Under the pieces are notes generated by a model. It saw only the letters and a list, made by a program, of their open reading frames with translations, did not search any database and was not told where the DNA came from. Below, piece by piece: positions 31,661-42,310 of a stretch of 64,000 bases of DNA. The first letter of the stretch is position 1; each line of letters opens with the position of its first letter. The position numbers and the translations under genes are program-made. The stretch is taken from assembly GCF_026151205.1 (NCBI RefSeq), contig NC_087073.1:622001-686000 (forward strand), written 5' to 3'. Origin of the DNA: Bolinopsis microptera. Lineage: Eukaryota; Ctenophora; Tentaculata; Lobata; Bolinopsidae.

Positions 31661-32097
31661 GTAAATTAAGTATCAATATAGATCAGATCAGAGAAGGAAA
31701 TAGATCAATCAATGATAACAATCTAAAGTTATTTAAGGTAAAATGTGGATCTAAAATGAAATATATATTCAATTACTAGCCTGATTGAGAAGTTTAGGAC
31801 CCCAGACAAGCTGGGGGATGCTAGGAGAACTGCCGCTGCCTACCCTTCATGCCACCTTCACAACCAGGGACTTCGGCTGGCTTTTACTCTGACATAGGCT
31901 GACTTCCGTTGCCATAGTTTTTAGACATGCCTAAAATTATTTGTTATATAGTAGTGTTGAAAGTATTAAAACTATATAGTAACAGTGGGTTTAGACTTCA
32001 TCTAAATAACTGATGAAGTTTAACTTATCTCTAACAGTAGTCGTAATCAAGCTGGTGCAACAGCATTTCAAAATGGACATCTTAATCTGGATCATAG
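31661..32097. other. Stretch upstream of the LINE
   Basis: No gene seen. Part of it is probably LINE 5' leader. The boundary with host DNA could not be placed because the paralogous site is occupied by another LINE. Confidence 0.45.
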
Positions 32098-32509
32098 AAG
32101 TGCACATACCCGAATAAGGGAATGTGTCCGTGTCAAGAAGTGCACATACCCGAATAGGGGAATGTGTCCGTGTCAAGAAGTGCACATACCCGAATAAGGG
32201 AATGTGTCCGTGTCAAGAAGTGCACATACCCGAATAAGGGAATGTGTCCGTGTCAAGAAGTGCACATACCCGAATAAGGGAATGTGTCTGTGTCAAAAAG
32301 TGCACATACCCGAATAAGGGAATGTGTCCGTGTCAAGAAGTGCACATACCCGAATAAGGGAATGTGTCTGTGTCAAGAAGTGCACATACCCGAATAAGGG
32401 AATGTGTCCGTGTCAAGAAGTGCACATACCCGAATAAGGGAACGTGTCCGTGTCAAGAAGTGCACATACCCGAATAAGGGAATTTGTCCGTGTCAAGAAG
32501 TGCACATAC
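32098..32509 (-). repeat. 40-bp tandem array of a 5' splice site
   Basis: About ten copies of a 40-bp unit. Read on the minus strand, each begins CTTATTCGG|GTATGTGCAC, identical to the end of the adjoining exon (32,510-32,619) and its donor, followed by CTTCTTGACACGGACACATT. The array thus lies at the start of the intron and repeats the exon-intron boundary. Confidence 0.9.
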
Positions 32510-32619
32510 CCGAATAAGATCGAAGTACCAGAGAGGCAGGATGATGAGACCGGAAGTGAGTCCTATCCACAGGATTATTAGAGCACAGTAGACTAGGTTA
32601 GCTGCTAGCTGTACGGAAC
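32510..32619 (-). CDS. Exon of an unrecognised membrane protein
   Basis: A minus-strand exon bounded by TTATTTCAG| and |GTATGTGC. It encodes SVQLAANLVYCALIILWIGL followed by TSGLIILPLWYFDLIR: two closely spaced hydrophobic segments with a polar turn. No other exon could be joined to it; the neighbouring sequence downstream is the 40-bp array. The family is not recognised. The splice sites and the strongly hydrophobic single frame make it a likely real exon. Confidence 0.55.
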
Positions 32620-32724
32620 CTGAAATAAACATGTGACCTACCTCATTAACTGACTTGCAGTGTTGAGTGCACATAACGGGCGTGTGGGGATATTAACCCA
32701 TACTCAATAACCCGAAGTTTGTTT

Positions 32725-34150
32725 GACGGAGAGGAGAAGATAAAGATGGGAAAGAAGAGAAAGAAGAGAAGAAGAGGATAAAAAAAATATTGAGTCTAGC
32801 CTTCAAAAGAAAGCAAAAATAGGCAGACGCAATTAGATAATGCATCCTTACAGTCTAGGTAAGTTTGCTGTTAGTAGATGGTTTGGAGTGGGGGGGGGGG
32901 GGGGGGGAGAGTTCTCAAAATGAATTTTTCTAAATTAAACTCCCTTAGTCAATTTTCAAAAAGTAGGTCTCATTGTACGATCAAAATCTATTTTTCTGGC
33001 AGCTGTTGGAACCCCCTAGGACGCATTCTCGTTCATAATTAAGAGGAATCTTATAAGATTCTGTCTATTTACGCCATAAATAATTTTCGTTGATAACTGT
33101 CATTAACACAAAAAGAAAGGTTCAATCTTTAGAAAAATGTAGCGAAATGAACTAAAAGTACTGTATTTTGTAACAAACGAGACTTTATAGTAAGATACAC
33201 ATTTTATCCGAAATTGAAAACAGAAAGAGCGAACATTATAAATCCAAATATATAATATGTAATGTAATGGTTATGTGATTTAATGATTACAAAATTTGGG
33301 CACCGAGGTCCCATTTCTGCTAGATGTCATGTATTGTATTGTATTCTTGTCATATCCTAGAATCGAATGTAACTTAAGGAAACCATCTCCTGACCACGAG
33401 CACATGTTTCATATCTAGATAGAATCAAATGTAATCGTAAGGAACATCTCTTGACAACAGAGAAAAGTCATATCCTAGAAATCAAATGTAATTTTAAGGA
33501 ACCATCTCCTTGACTCGAGAACATGTCATATCCTAAATCAATTGTAATATTAAGGAACCATCTCCTTGACCGCGGGAGAACCTGTATAATTCCTAGAACT
33601 CAAATGTATCTTAAGGAACCATTTCTCCTTGACCTCGAAGAACAATGTATATCCTAGAATCCAATGAATCTGAGGTACCATCTCCTTGAACCTCGAGACA
33701 TTGTTTATCTAGAATCCAAATGTTGATCTTAAGGAACCATCTCCTTGACCTCTGAGAACATGTCTTATCTAGAATCAAATTTAATCTTAAGGAACCATAT
33801 CCTTGACCGAGAGACATGTCATATCCTAGTAATCAAATGTAATCTTATGGAACCATCTCCTTGACCTCTGAGAACATGTTTATCCTAGAATTCAAATGTA
33901 ATCTTAAGGAACCATCTCTTGACTCGAGAACTTGTCATATCCTAGAATAAATATAATCTTAAGGTTACCATCTCTTGGACCTCCGAGACATGTCATATCC
34001 TAGAATCAATGTAATCTTAAGGAAACATTCCTTGACCGCGAGAACATGTCAATCCTAGCATCAATGTAATCGTAAGGAACCATATCTTGACCTCGAGAAC
34101 ATGTCATACCTTGAATCAAATGTAATCTTAAGGAACCATCTCCTTGACCA
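32725..34150 (-). repeat. Inverted, degraded copy of the array flank and 58-bp minisatellite
   Basis: 32,725-33,345 is the reverse complement of 24,835-25,430 and 61,515-62,110 (acidic exon remnant, G-run at 32,889-32,907, array flank). 33,350-34,150 holds about 14 units of the 58-bp repeat in reverse, with many single-base indels and losses not seen in the other arrays. It abuts the first sequence of receptor copy B. The acidic exon here has frameshifts and a stop. Confidence 0.85.
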
Positions 34151-34159
34151 CTGCCGGGG

Positions 34160-36842
34160 TCGTCATACAATCTCCTGTTGTCTTCCCTCTTTTACTCTCG
34201 TCTTCACACTACTCGTCTACATTCCTATCAGGTAGCTTTTAAATTTGTGTATAATTTAAATCGTCTGTCTGAAAGTATCACAAAAACACTATTCACGTTT
34301 ACCATCATCACGCTGCTACTTGACGGGGGGGGGGGGGGGGGGGGGTGACGGAAACTTAGTGTGACTGAAAACAATAATCCCGATCAGATCGTTTAGAAAA
34401 AGACTAATAGTACAAGTGGAGTTGATGGAGGTGACGGCGCTGATTCTAGCGAACATAACGTTCCTGACGCTAGCTCACGCGCAGCACCAGTCCCCTGTGT
34501 GTACAGGTCTCGTGTTCGGAGTTCAGTATCTCTACCTCGTTACTATAGCCTGGAGCCTTGTTGCTGCTCTCGTCTTCTACAGACAGGTACGTACTGAGAT
34601 TCTACAGACAGGTACGTACTGAGATTCTACAGACAGGTATGTACTGGGATTCTACAGACAGGTACGTACTGAGATTCTACAGACAGGTACGTACTGAGAT
34701 TCTACAGACAGGTACGTACTAAGATTCTACAGACAGGTACGTACTGAGATTCTACAGACAGGTACGTACTGAGATTCTACAGACAGGTACGTACTGAGAT
34801 TCTACAGACAGGTACGTACTGAGATTCTATAGACAGATACGTACTGAGATTCTACAGACAGGTACGTACTGAGATTCTACAGACAGGTATGTACTGAGAT
34901 TCTACAGACAGGTACGTACTGAGATTCTATAGACAGATACGTACTGAGATTCTACAGACAGGTACGTACTGAGATTCTACAGACAGGTACGTACTGAGAT
35001 TCTACAGACAGATACGTACTGAGATTCTATAGACAGATACGTACTGAGATTCTACAGACAGGTACGTACTGAGATTCTACAGACAGGTATGTACTGAGAT
35101 TCTACAGACAGGTACGTACTGAGATTCTACAGACATGTACGTACTAAGATTCTACAGACAGATACGTACTGAGATTCTACAGACAGGTACGTACTGAGAT
35201 TCTACAGACAGGTACGTACTGAGATTCTACAGACAGGTATGTACTGAGATTCTACAGACAGGTACGTACTGAGATTCTACAGACAGGTACGTACTGAGAT
35301 TCTACAGACAGGTACGTACTGAGATTCTACAGACAGGTACGTACTGAGATTCTACAGACAGGTACGTACTGAGATTCTACAGACAGGTACGTACTGAGAT
35401 TCAACAGACAGGTACGTGCTGAGATTCTACAGACAGATAAGTACTGAGATTCTACAGACAGGTACGTACTGAGATTCTACAGACAGATACGTACTGAGAT
35501 TCTACAGACAGGTACGTACAAAATGTAAAACTTCGTTACAATTCACGACACTATTTTAGTTGCCACATATCCAACAGATAGTAAAGGCGATACACACGTA
35601 CGGCAAGAGTTACGACCACACTTTCAAAATATCCTGTGTTCTCTGCTGGGTCCTACCCCTCATCTTCCCCTCCTTTGCTCTCATCTACTCTGACAAACAT
35701 CATCTCAACTATCTAGCTGATATGGATGGCGAATTTGGGTAAACATATTTTACCTTTCTAAGAGGGGGGGGGGGGGGGGGGCAACATGCAACGTTACGCC
35801 ACTGAGTACGATCTTGCTAATAATATTGAGTAAATGATCAATCACCTAAATATTTTACAATTAAAAACAGCAACTTGTGAAAACGATTTCACTAAAAATA
35901 AAGAAGTATTGTGATTCCTAGCTAGTTGCTAGGCAACATAGCTAGTTGCTAGGTAACATTTTTTCTTAAACAGCTGCTGGATATCTGAGACGTGGAAGAT
36001 CTACACGTTTATTGTGCCTATTTTGGCAGTTGTTGCCGTGAACACTTTCTTAGGCATCCGAGTGGTCATTATCATGATCAGAGCCAGTAGCAATCGCGGT
36101 GATGACAAAGACGACACGTGGAAAATACAAACGGTAATTTAATAATTCCTTTATCTCGAACAGATTCCGTTAAATCAATAATTGCTGAATCAATAATTTA
36201 AGTAATACCCCCCCCCCCCCTTAGTAACACATTGGTAACACCCTAGTAACACCTTAGTAACACCTTAGTAACATCTAGTAACACATATCTTCTCAGAGGC
36301 ACATCAAGTCAATACTCTCACTAATCATGCTCTTTGGAGTATCCTTCCTCTTGTCCCTCTTTACCTACGGACCTCAAGCTCTCGTCTTTCAGTACCTCTT
36401 CATCATCTTCACTTGCTCCCAGGTACTTTTAGAAGATCTTTAATTATTTGTTTTACAGTGATCATATTTGACTGTTTCTTTTTTCACAGTTTGGACAATT
36501 TCACTCCGCTTACATGCTCGCTTTGAAGCATTTGCTCCGTTTCTGCACTATACGTTAATATTCATCCGGATTAAACCTGACCATTAAATGAGGCTAAACA
36601 CGTCTTCGTCAACATCATTACTTTTTCAGGGTCTATTTATTTTCATCTTGTTCGTCCCCCTGCGACCGGAGGTTCACTCTGAATGGAAGACTATACTGGG
36701 GTCCAGTGCAGGTGCTCGCCTCATGAGCCCGAGGTACAGCTCCCGAACCAGCCAGGCCACCAACAGCAGTCTTTTCAACAAAACCAATAACAAGATCTTC
36801 GTTCGGAAGGACTCTGTCGTCGACCGATGCGTTCCTTCTTAA
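34160..36842 (+). CDS. Adhesion/secretin-like 7TM receptor, copy B (5'-truncated)
   Basis: Exons: 34,417-34,586 (TM2 LILANITFLTLA, ECL1 Cys in SPVCTGL, TM3), 35,560-35,738, 35,974-36,133, 36,297-36,422 and 36,630-36,842. Phases are 0, 2, 0, 0; the exact start of the first is uncertain. Upstream, 34,160-34,231 can encode a TM1-like segment (CCLPSFTLVFTLLVYIPI) before GTAGCT, but the same bases are an excellent pyrimidine tract plus CAG, so it may be a 3' splice site instead; it does not join the TM2 exon in frame. The inverted 58-bp array directly 5' means that the signal peptide and extracellular part are absent, so this copy may not be functional. The 7TM sequence is nearly identical to copy A (for example LPHI for LPHF, PRYSS for PRYTS). 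Confidence 0.82.
34587..35518 (+). repeat. 25-bp tandem array of a 5' splice site, copy B
   Basis: About 37 copies of TTCTACAGACAG|GTACGTAC plus GAGA-type bases start at the exon end (34,586) and fill the intron. No 77-bp units occur here. Single variants (tatagaca, agatac, aggtat) recur at regular spacings, suggesting block duplication of several units. Confidence 0.95.
36490..36558 (+). other. Possible alternative last exon of receptor copy B
   Basis: Same arrangement as 2963-3031: acceptor TTTTTTCACAG, 22 codons in the receptor frame (FGQFHSAYMLALKHLLRFCT...) and a stop. Confidence 0.4.
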
Positions 36843-37634
36843 ATCACCTGCATTGATGATATATATTCAGAATACCACTCAGATTACACTTATCAACTAA
36901 GCAACACAGTCGTTATTTTCCGTCTAAGAATTTTTGACAATTCTATCGTAGCCAAAACGATCACTTTTTGAAAGCATCCGTTTGAAACTTTGTTACTTTT
37001 CACTTTAACATTAGTCAGAATCCGAATTATATTTTGTGAAATGAAATTCATTTACTATAGCAATTTGTTCGACTTTTTCCAACCCTGTCAATAGTTGATC
37101 CCATTTTGAGTTATGAATTATACTCATTGTATTTTTAAAGTATACTTTATTCGGACCATTTTAAACTAAACTCTTTTGTCAAAATGAAAAGGGCAAAGTT
37201 GAAGTAGGGGTGTACTAGTACTACTAAATCAGAAATACATCGGTATTATAAATACTAAAAAATTTCGCAGTTTGACCGAATTTTTCTCCAGAAACCAATA
37301 AGTCAGTCAACTATAGATGGTATATGACACAATTGAGGTGCTGGAAGTTTGATTCCGGTCCGAGGAAGCTTATTACTGAAACTTTACAAAACGAAAATTC
37401 ATATTTTCCAAATAATGTCCCATTTATTCAAAAATGGAAATTTCTGAACACAAATTTGACAAATTCGATGGACTTTTTGCCCAGGGACCAATTAGTCAGC
37501 TAAATGAGGTTGGTACGAGACCAAATTGAGGTACTGGAAGTCAAAATACCCGACTCAATGGAAAAATCATATTCTCCCATTTCTTGTCCCATTTTCAGAT
37601 TTTGAAGACGAAATTTCCACGACCGAAATTTCAC
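36843..37634. other. 3' flank of receptor copy B
   Basis: Aligned with 3316-4000 of copy A, with rearranged copies of the same dispersed unit. No gene seen; the 72-codon frame at 37,526 runs from repeat into the MITE. Confidence 0.6.
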
Positions 37635-38025
37635 GGATGATGATTAATCACTCTACACTCGACTGTCACGTGACTTTTTCAACCCGTTCTCTAGCTGGTC
37701 CTGAACGACTATTCGAAACCCTAACTGCTAACCCTCTAATCTGACCCCAACCCTAACACTAACCCATCCTTAACAAAAGCATATGCTGAAACCCTAACCA
37801 CTAACGAGAAATTATACTAACTTCCTTATACGGTCATATCACGTGATCGAGACAGTTTTTCGCCAATATCTCGTCAGGGGAGCATTTTAACCCTATGTGA
37901 ATGTCATGGGGGTGATTAGGAATCAGCGTCCGAAAATACATCGATAACGATTGACGTTAGTTTCAACTGTCGGGGGCCCTTTTAGAACAATCTCGAAGAT
38001 CGACTGTAGAGTGATTTAGCACGCT
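37635..38025. mobile_element. 391-bp TIR insertion with telomere-like CCCTAA motifs
   Basis: Subterminal inverted repeats AATCACTCTACACTCGA and its complement TCGACTGTAGAGTGATT lie about 10 bp from the ends. The element is flanked by the direct repeat CGAAATTTCAC (37,624-37,634 and 38,026-38,036) and is absent from copy A. The middle (37,715-37,800) has several AACCCTAAC/CCCTAACC motifs and two CACGTG-type palindromes. Superfamily not assigned. Confidence 0.75.
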
Positions 38026-38195
38026 CGAAATTTCACAGTTTTGACCGAATTTTTCTCCAGAAACCAATTAGTCAGTCAACTATAAATGGTATATGACACA
38101 ATTGAGGCGCTGAAAGTTTGATTCCGGTCCGAGGAAGCTTACTGAAACTTTACAAAACGAAAATCTGAACTGTTCCGGGCCAAGTTGAGATATAT

Positions 38196-38245
38196 ACCAG
38201 GTAACCAGGTAACCAGGTAACCAGGTAACCAGGTAACCAGGTAAC
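38196..38245 (+). repeat. Isolated (GTAACCAG)n array
   Basis: Six 8-mer units interrupt a sequence that is continuous in copy A (AAGTTGAGATATA near 4243-4290) and duplicate AAGTTGAGATATAT on both sides. A small array of the neighbouring minisatellite has therefore appeared ~300 bp from its main location. Confidence 0.85.
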
Positions 38246-38547
38246 CAAGTTGAGATATATGCTCCCAGAGGCCTAGCAGGCAGCAAAGAGTGTCTGCCAT
38301 ACTGTCATCGGGAGAATAGTACCATCCCGCCTCCCGGTAGGTAGTTATATAAAACGCATCTTGAAACGAGCGAGCGATTGAAACGAAAGATTATCATTTT
38401 GTGTATCAATGTAAAATGAGGGTATAAAGAATACAAATCAACTTTAAATAATTACAAATATCCCATCTCCACAATTGATATTATCTACAGTATACAAATT
38501 ACACAGTATCAACAATATGGACAATCCAACTAGACTAGTTGTAAGGT

Positions 38548-39070
38548 AAGAACCAGGTAACCAGGTAACCAGATTACCAGGTAACCAGGTAACCAGGTAA
38601 CCAAGTAACCAGGTAACCAGGTAACCAGGTAACCAGGTAACCAGATTACCAGGTAACCAGGTAACCAAGTAACCAGGTAACCAAGTAACCAAGTAACCAG
38701 GTAACCAAGTAACCAGGTAACCAGGTAACCAAGTAACCAGGTAACCAAGTAACCAAGTAACCAGGTAACCAAGTAACCAGGTAACCAGGTAACCAAGTAA
38801 CGAGGTAACCAAGTAACCAAGTAACCAGGTAACCAAGTAACCAGGTAACCAGGTAACCAAGTAACCAGGTTACCAGGTAACCAGGTAACCAAGTAACCAA
38901 GTAACCAGGTAACCAGGTAACCAGGTAAACAATATGGACAATCCAAGACAGATAGTCTAGTTGTAAGGTAAGAATTAGTTAGATGGCGAGATCTTGTAAC
39001 CAGGTAACCAGGTAACCAGGTAACCAGGTAACCAGGTAATCAGGTAACCAGGTAACCAGGTAACCTGGTA
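38548..39070 (+). repeat. 8-mer minisatellite, copy B
   Basis: Nearly pure GTAACCAG/GTAACCAA array (about 48 units) with one constant block at about 38,930-39,000. It is much shorter in higher-order structure than copy A (4641-7455). The GTAACCAA variants are abundant only here. Confidence 0.93.
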
Positions 39071-39483
39071 AACTTGGGAAAATAATAATGAGAGTAGAAA
39101 TAGCAGACACTGGTATGTGTTACCATGGTAACACGTGACACTGTGTGTGACGGGAAATATAGCTTATTAAATAAATCACCCAATAAATAACTCGCTCAAT
39201 CTTGGCGGTCAACTTCCATCTAATTTATGTTAATGTATAATGAATATGATTAAGGAGGCGAGAGTCAGTACCCTAGATCTTTAGCGTTGGAATTCGAGCG
39301 TAAAATATTTTGGGCTATTAATGCCGCAATTCTTTTGCTAAATTAAAATAGTATTAACTCTAATGACTAGGAGGAGACCTCTTCATGTAGCATGTATGCT
39401 AACTCTCCATAAATAGATAAATCATATTTCTTTTTATTTATCATCGCAAATTTTACCTTCTCAACAACACGCACGTATATGTT

Positions 39484-39641
39484 ACTGTCACCAAGATGTA
39501 ACTAGGTCGAACGGAAAAATTAGGTCTCACGCAGGCGCGGCTTATAAGTGTATTTATATGTATATTACGCGCCTGCGTGAGACCTAATTCCTGCGTGAGA
39601 CCTAATTTCTCCGTTCGACCTAGTTACATCTTGGTGACAGT
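39484..39641. mobile_element. Foldback element, copy B
   Basis: Shorter allele of the element at 7886-8079, with the same outer ends (ACTGTCACCAAGATGTAACT) and one fewer TTAGGTCTCACGCAGG repeat on each arm. Confidence 0.8.
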
Positions 39642-39700
39642 TAAACCTAAGTTTGTGGTAAATCGAGGTTTTACTGTTTTTGAACGATCTTAATGAGACT

Positions 39701-39867
39701 CTATATTGCAGAGTCCTCTCCGGCAGAGTCCCACTCTATATTGAATTCCCCGCTTTTCAAGGATCCTGATCGTTTTGCCCTGCTCGGAGGCGTCAACTCT
39801 AAGTCCTCTCCTTCGATATCAGGGTACACCGTCTTTATTAGACCTAGCGCTGACAACGGGTCATCAC
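39701..39867 (-). CDS. Last coding exon of an unrecognised protein, copy B
   Basis: Equivalent of 8146-8312: the same TTTCTACAG acceptor, phase and stop, with the identical C-terminus FNIEWDSAGEDSAI. It has no upstream exon that I can join. The acidic tail-like sequence gives no functional hint. Confidence 0.55.
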
Positions 39868-40565
39868 CTGTAGAAATACATGTGTTAGAGTAGTTAATGT
39901 TATTTCTAATCGGAATTTTGTCCCGGCCGGGACAAAATTCCGATCGCGGTCGACCCCTGGGTAAGAGTGAGGAAAATAATTTTAGATTTTTTATATCCAC
40001 GCCTAAATGCATAATTTTTCCCGGGACAGTGACTTGGATTTCTAACGTGCATGAATTGGTTCCAAAACTGAAGAAATGCAGACACTTTAAAATTGTAGGC
40101 CTGTTAATGAAGACAACTCGTTACCATAGTAACACTACCAACTTAGCCTGTTAAGGAGACAGCTTTCGCGACATTATAATTACATAAGATAGCTGCATTC
40201 TCAAGTTATGACACTAGAACTAGTGTCAACTTTCACAAATTACATTATAATTACTGTTGCTCTATGTTGCTCCATTTATTTAGATTGTAAAGATAACGAG
40301 AATATACTGGCGACAGCAAGGAGGGGGCAGGACTTTAATCTTACACAACTGATCGTTAGTACTCCATACTTTGAATGGAGGTAAACAATTATATGCCCTT
40401 ATGTATTGTTACAATAAACTATAATGCCTTCTTTGTTTAAACGTTAAAGAAATGGGTCCCCTACATATTAATTATACGTCAAGATAGTCAGCAGCTAACA
40501 TTTCCAATATATATTTAACTGTTATGAATGAGCGTACTATACGAATATTAACCTGTCTTATTTAA
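39868..40565. other. Duplicated non-coding stretch
   Basis: Aligned with 8313-9620. The hAT-like MITE is reduced here to its right end (39,908-39,956), with a small palindrome ATTTTGTCCCGGCCGGGACA. No gene seen. Confidence 0.6.
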
Positions 40566-41065
40566 CATTTCTTTATGGTCAGGCATTTCCTTATGGACAG
40601 GCATTTCCTTATGGTCAGGCATTTCTTTATGGTCAGGCATTTCTTTATGGTCAGGCATTTCCTTATGGACAGGCATTTCCTTATGGTCAGGCATTTCCTT
40701 ATGGTCAGGCATTTCCTTATGGTCAGGCATTTCTTTATGGACAGGCATTTCCAGATTTCCTTATGGACAGGCATTTCTTTATGGACAGGCATTTCCTTAT
40801 GGACAGGCATTTCCTTATGGACAGGCATTTCCTTATGGTCAGGCATTTCTTTATGGTCAGGCATTTCTTTATGGACAGGCATTTCCTTATGGACAGGCAT
40901 TTCCTTATGGTCAGGCATTTCTTTATGGTCAGGCATTTCCTTATAGTCAGGCATTTCCTTATGGACAGGCATTTCTTTATGGTCAGGCATTTCCTTATGG
41001 TCAGGCATTTCCTTATGGTCAGGCATTTCCTTATGGACAGACATTTCCTTATGGTCAGGCATTTC
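40566..41065. repeat. 18-bp minisatellite, copy B (about 28 copies)
   Basis: Units CATTTCYTTATGGTCAGG and CATTTCYTTATGGACAGG are mixed; the gacagg form is absent from copy A. One unit is interrupted (CATTTCCAGATTTCC). Frames KEMPDH/KEMPVH are by-products. Confidence 0.93.
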
Positions 41066-42310
41066 TTTTCACATGACATTTTGATGATTTCGGATTGTTT
41101 AGTTTAAAACTACAATAACACATAGTTGATTGGATTTTAAATTTGAACTATTTTTCCGTCGTATTACTCGTAAATGCTAGTGAACCTGCTTGTAAATGCT
41201 AGTGAACCTGCTTGTGAATGCTAGTGAACCTGCTTGGCAATACTTCAAAAATTGTTAATTTCTTTACCACCTGCTGAGCGACCAAGGATCGGGGAATAAT
41301 AAAATGAAATTTGAATTTTAGAGTTAATTTAAATTATAGAGTATTTTAGACTAAATCAGAATCTATCCTGATTCAAATTCTCCTTATAGTACAGGGAAAT
41401 CCGTCTGAAAAAATCGATCTGCCGACACACAAAGCTTACGAAGGATTTTTGACGTTTTTGAGTCCTAATAAGTGTCCTTTATCATGGCTGACCAACTTTT
41501 ACAAACTTTTCCACGTGTCTTAAGGCCACTTTTTGCCACTTTACCACTTTTCTTGTATATCAAATATCTTTAGTTGTGAACATCATAGAAAGTTGGAGAT
41601 TAATCGAGGGTGTTCATATTATCAGGAAAAAAACTTTTGTGAAGACAATTTTTACCTCAGATAATCAATTAATTGGATAATTATCAATTAGCTAATTAGC
41701 AAAAATTTAAAAATTTGTTATTGGCTCAAAATGATTGGAATAGCTTAAAACACGGAGAAAAGTAGTTTCACTTACATTTTTTTTTCAAGACTTACAAGAA
41801 AATTTTTTGCGCCAAAAGTTATCAAATTGCACGAAACGTGGAGAAAAATGCTTTAAAAAAACTTCGTGAATTTTTGTTTTCAAGAATACTAAACTCACTT
41901 ATATTTGTAGTTGGAGTTTAGTAAATCTCGGCAGATTTTAGTAATCAGGAATTACTAAATCGAAATAAATAAAAGGACTGAAACTGAAAAACTTTAACCA
42001 CAGGATATTAGAGTTTCATAATTAATTACAGAACATCCTTATTGATTTTCACAGAAACTGCACCAAAGGCACATTTAAGATCGAACCGATAGCCTGCTGT
42101 ACTACGATATTAGCATGATATGTAATAAATAAAGCCTCTCTGAGTCTGTACCGTGTACCGTGCTAATCTGAACCGGCCTACCTGGATTACCATCTACCTC
42201 TTCTTTTCCTCAATAATTAGACCGAATTGTGCAAAAATGTGATTTATCATAGCTCATATTGCATTTAGTGGGTGATGTAAGTACTTATCGGATTCTATTC
42301 AATCACAATT

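Noticed and set aside
40548-41107. KEMPDH/KEMPVH frames on minus and FMVRHF/SLWSGI frames on plus strand
   Set aside because: By-products of the 18-bp minisatellite.
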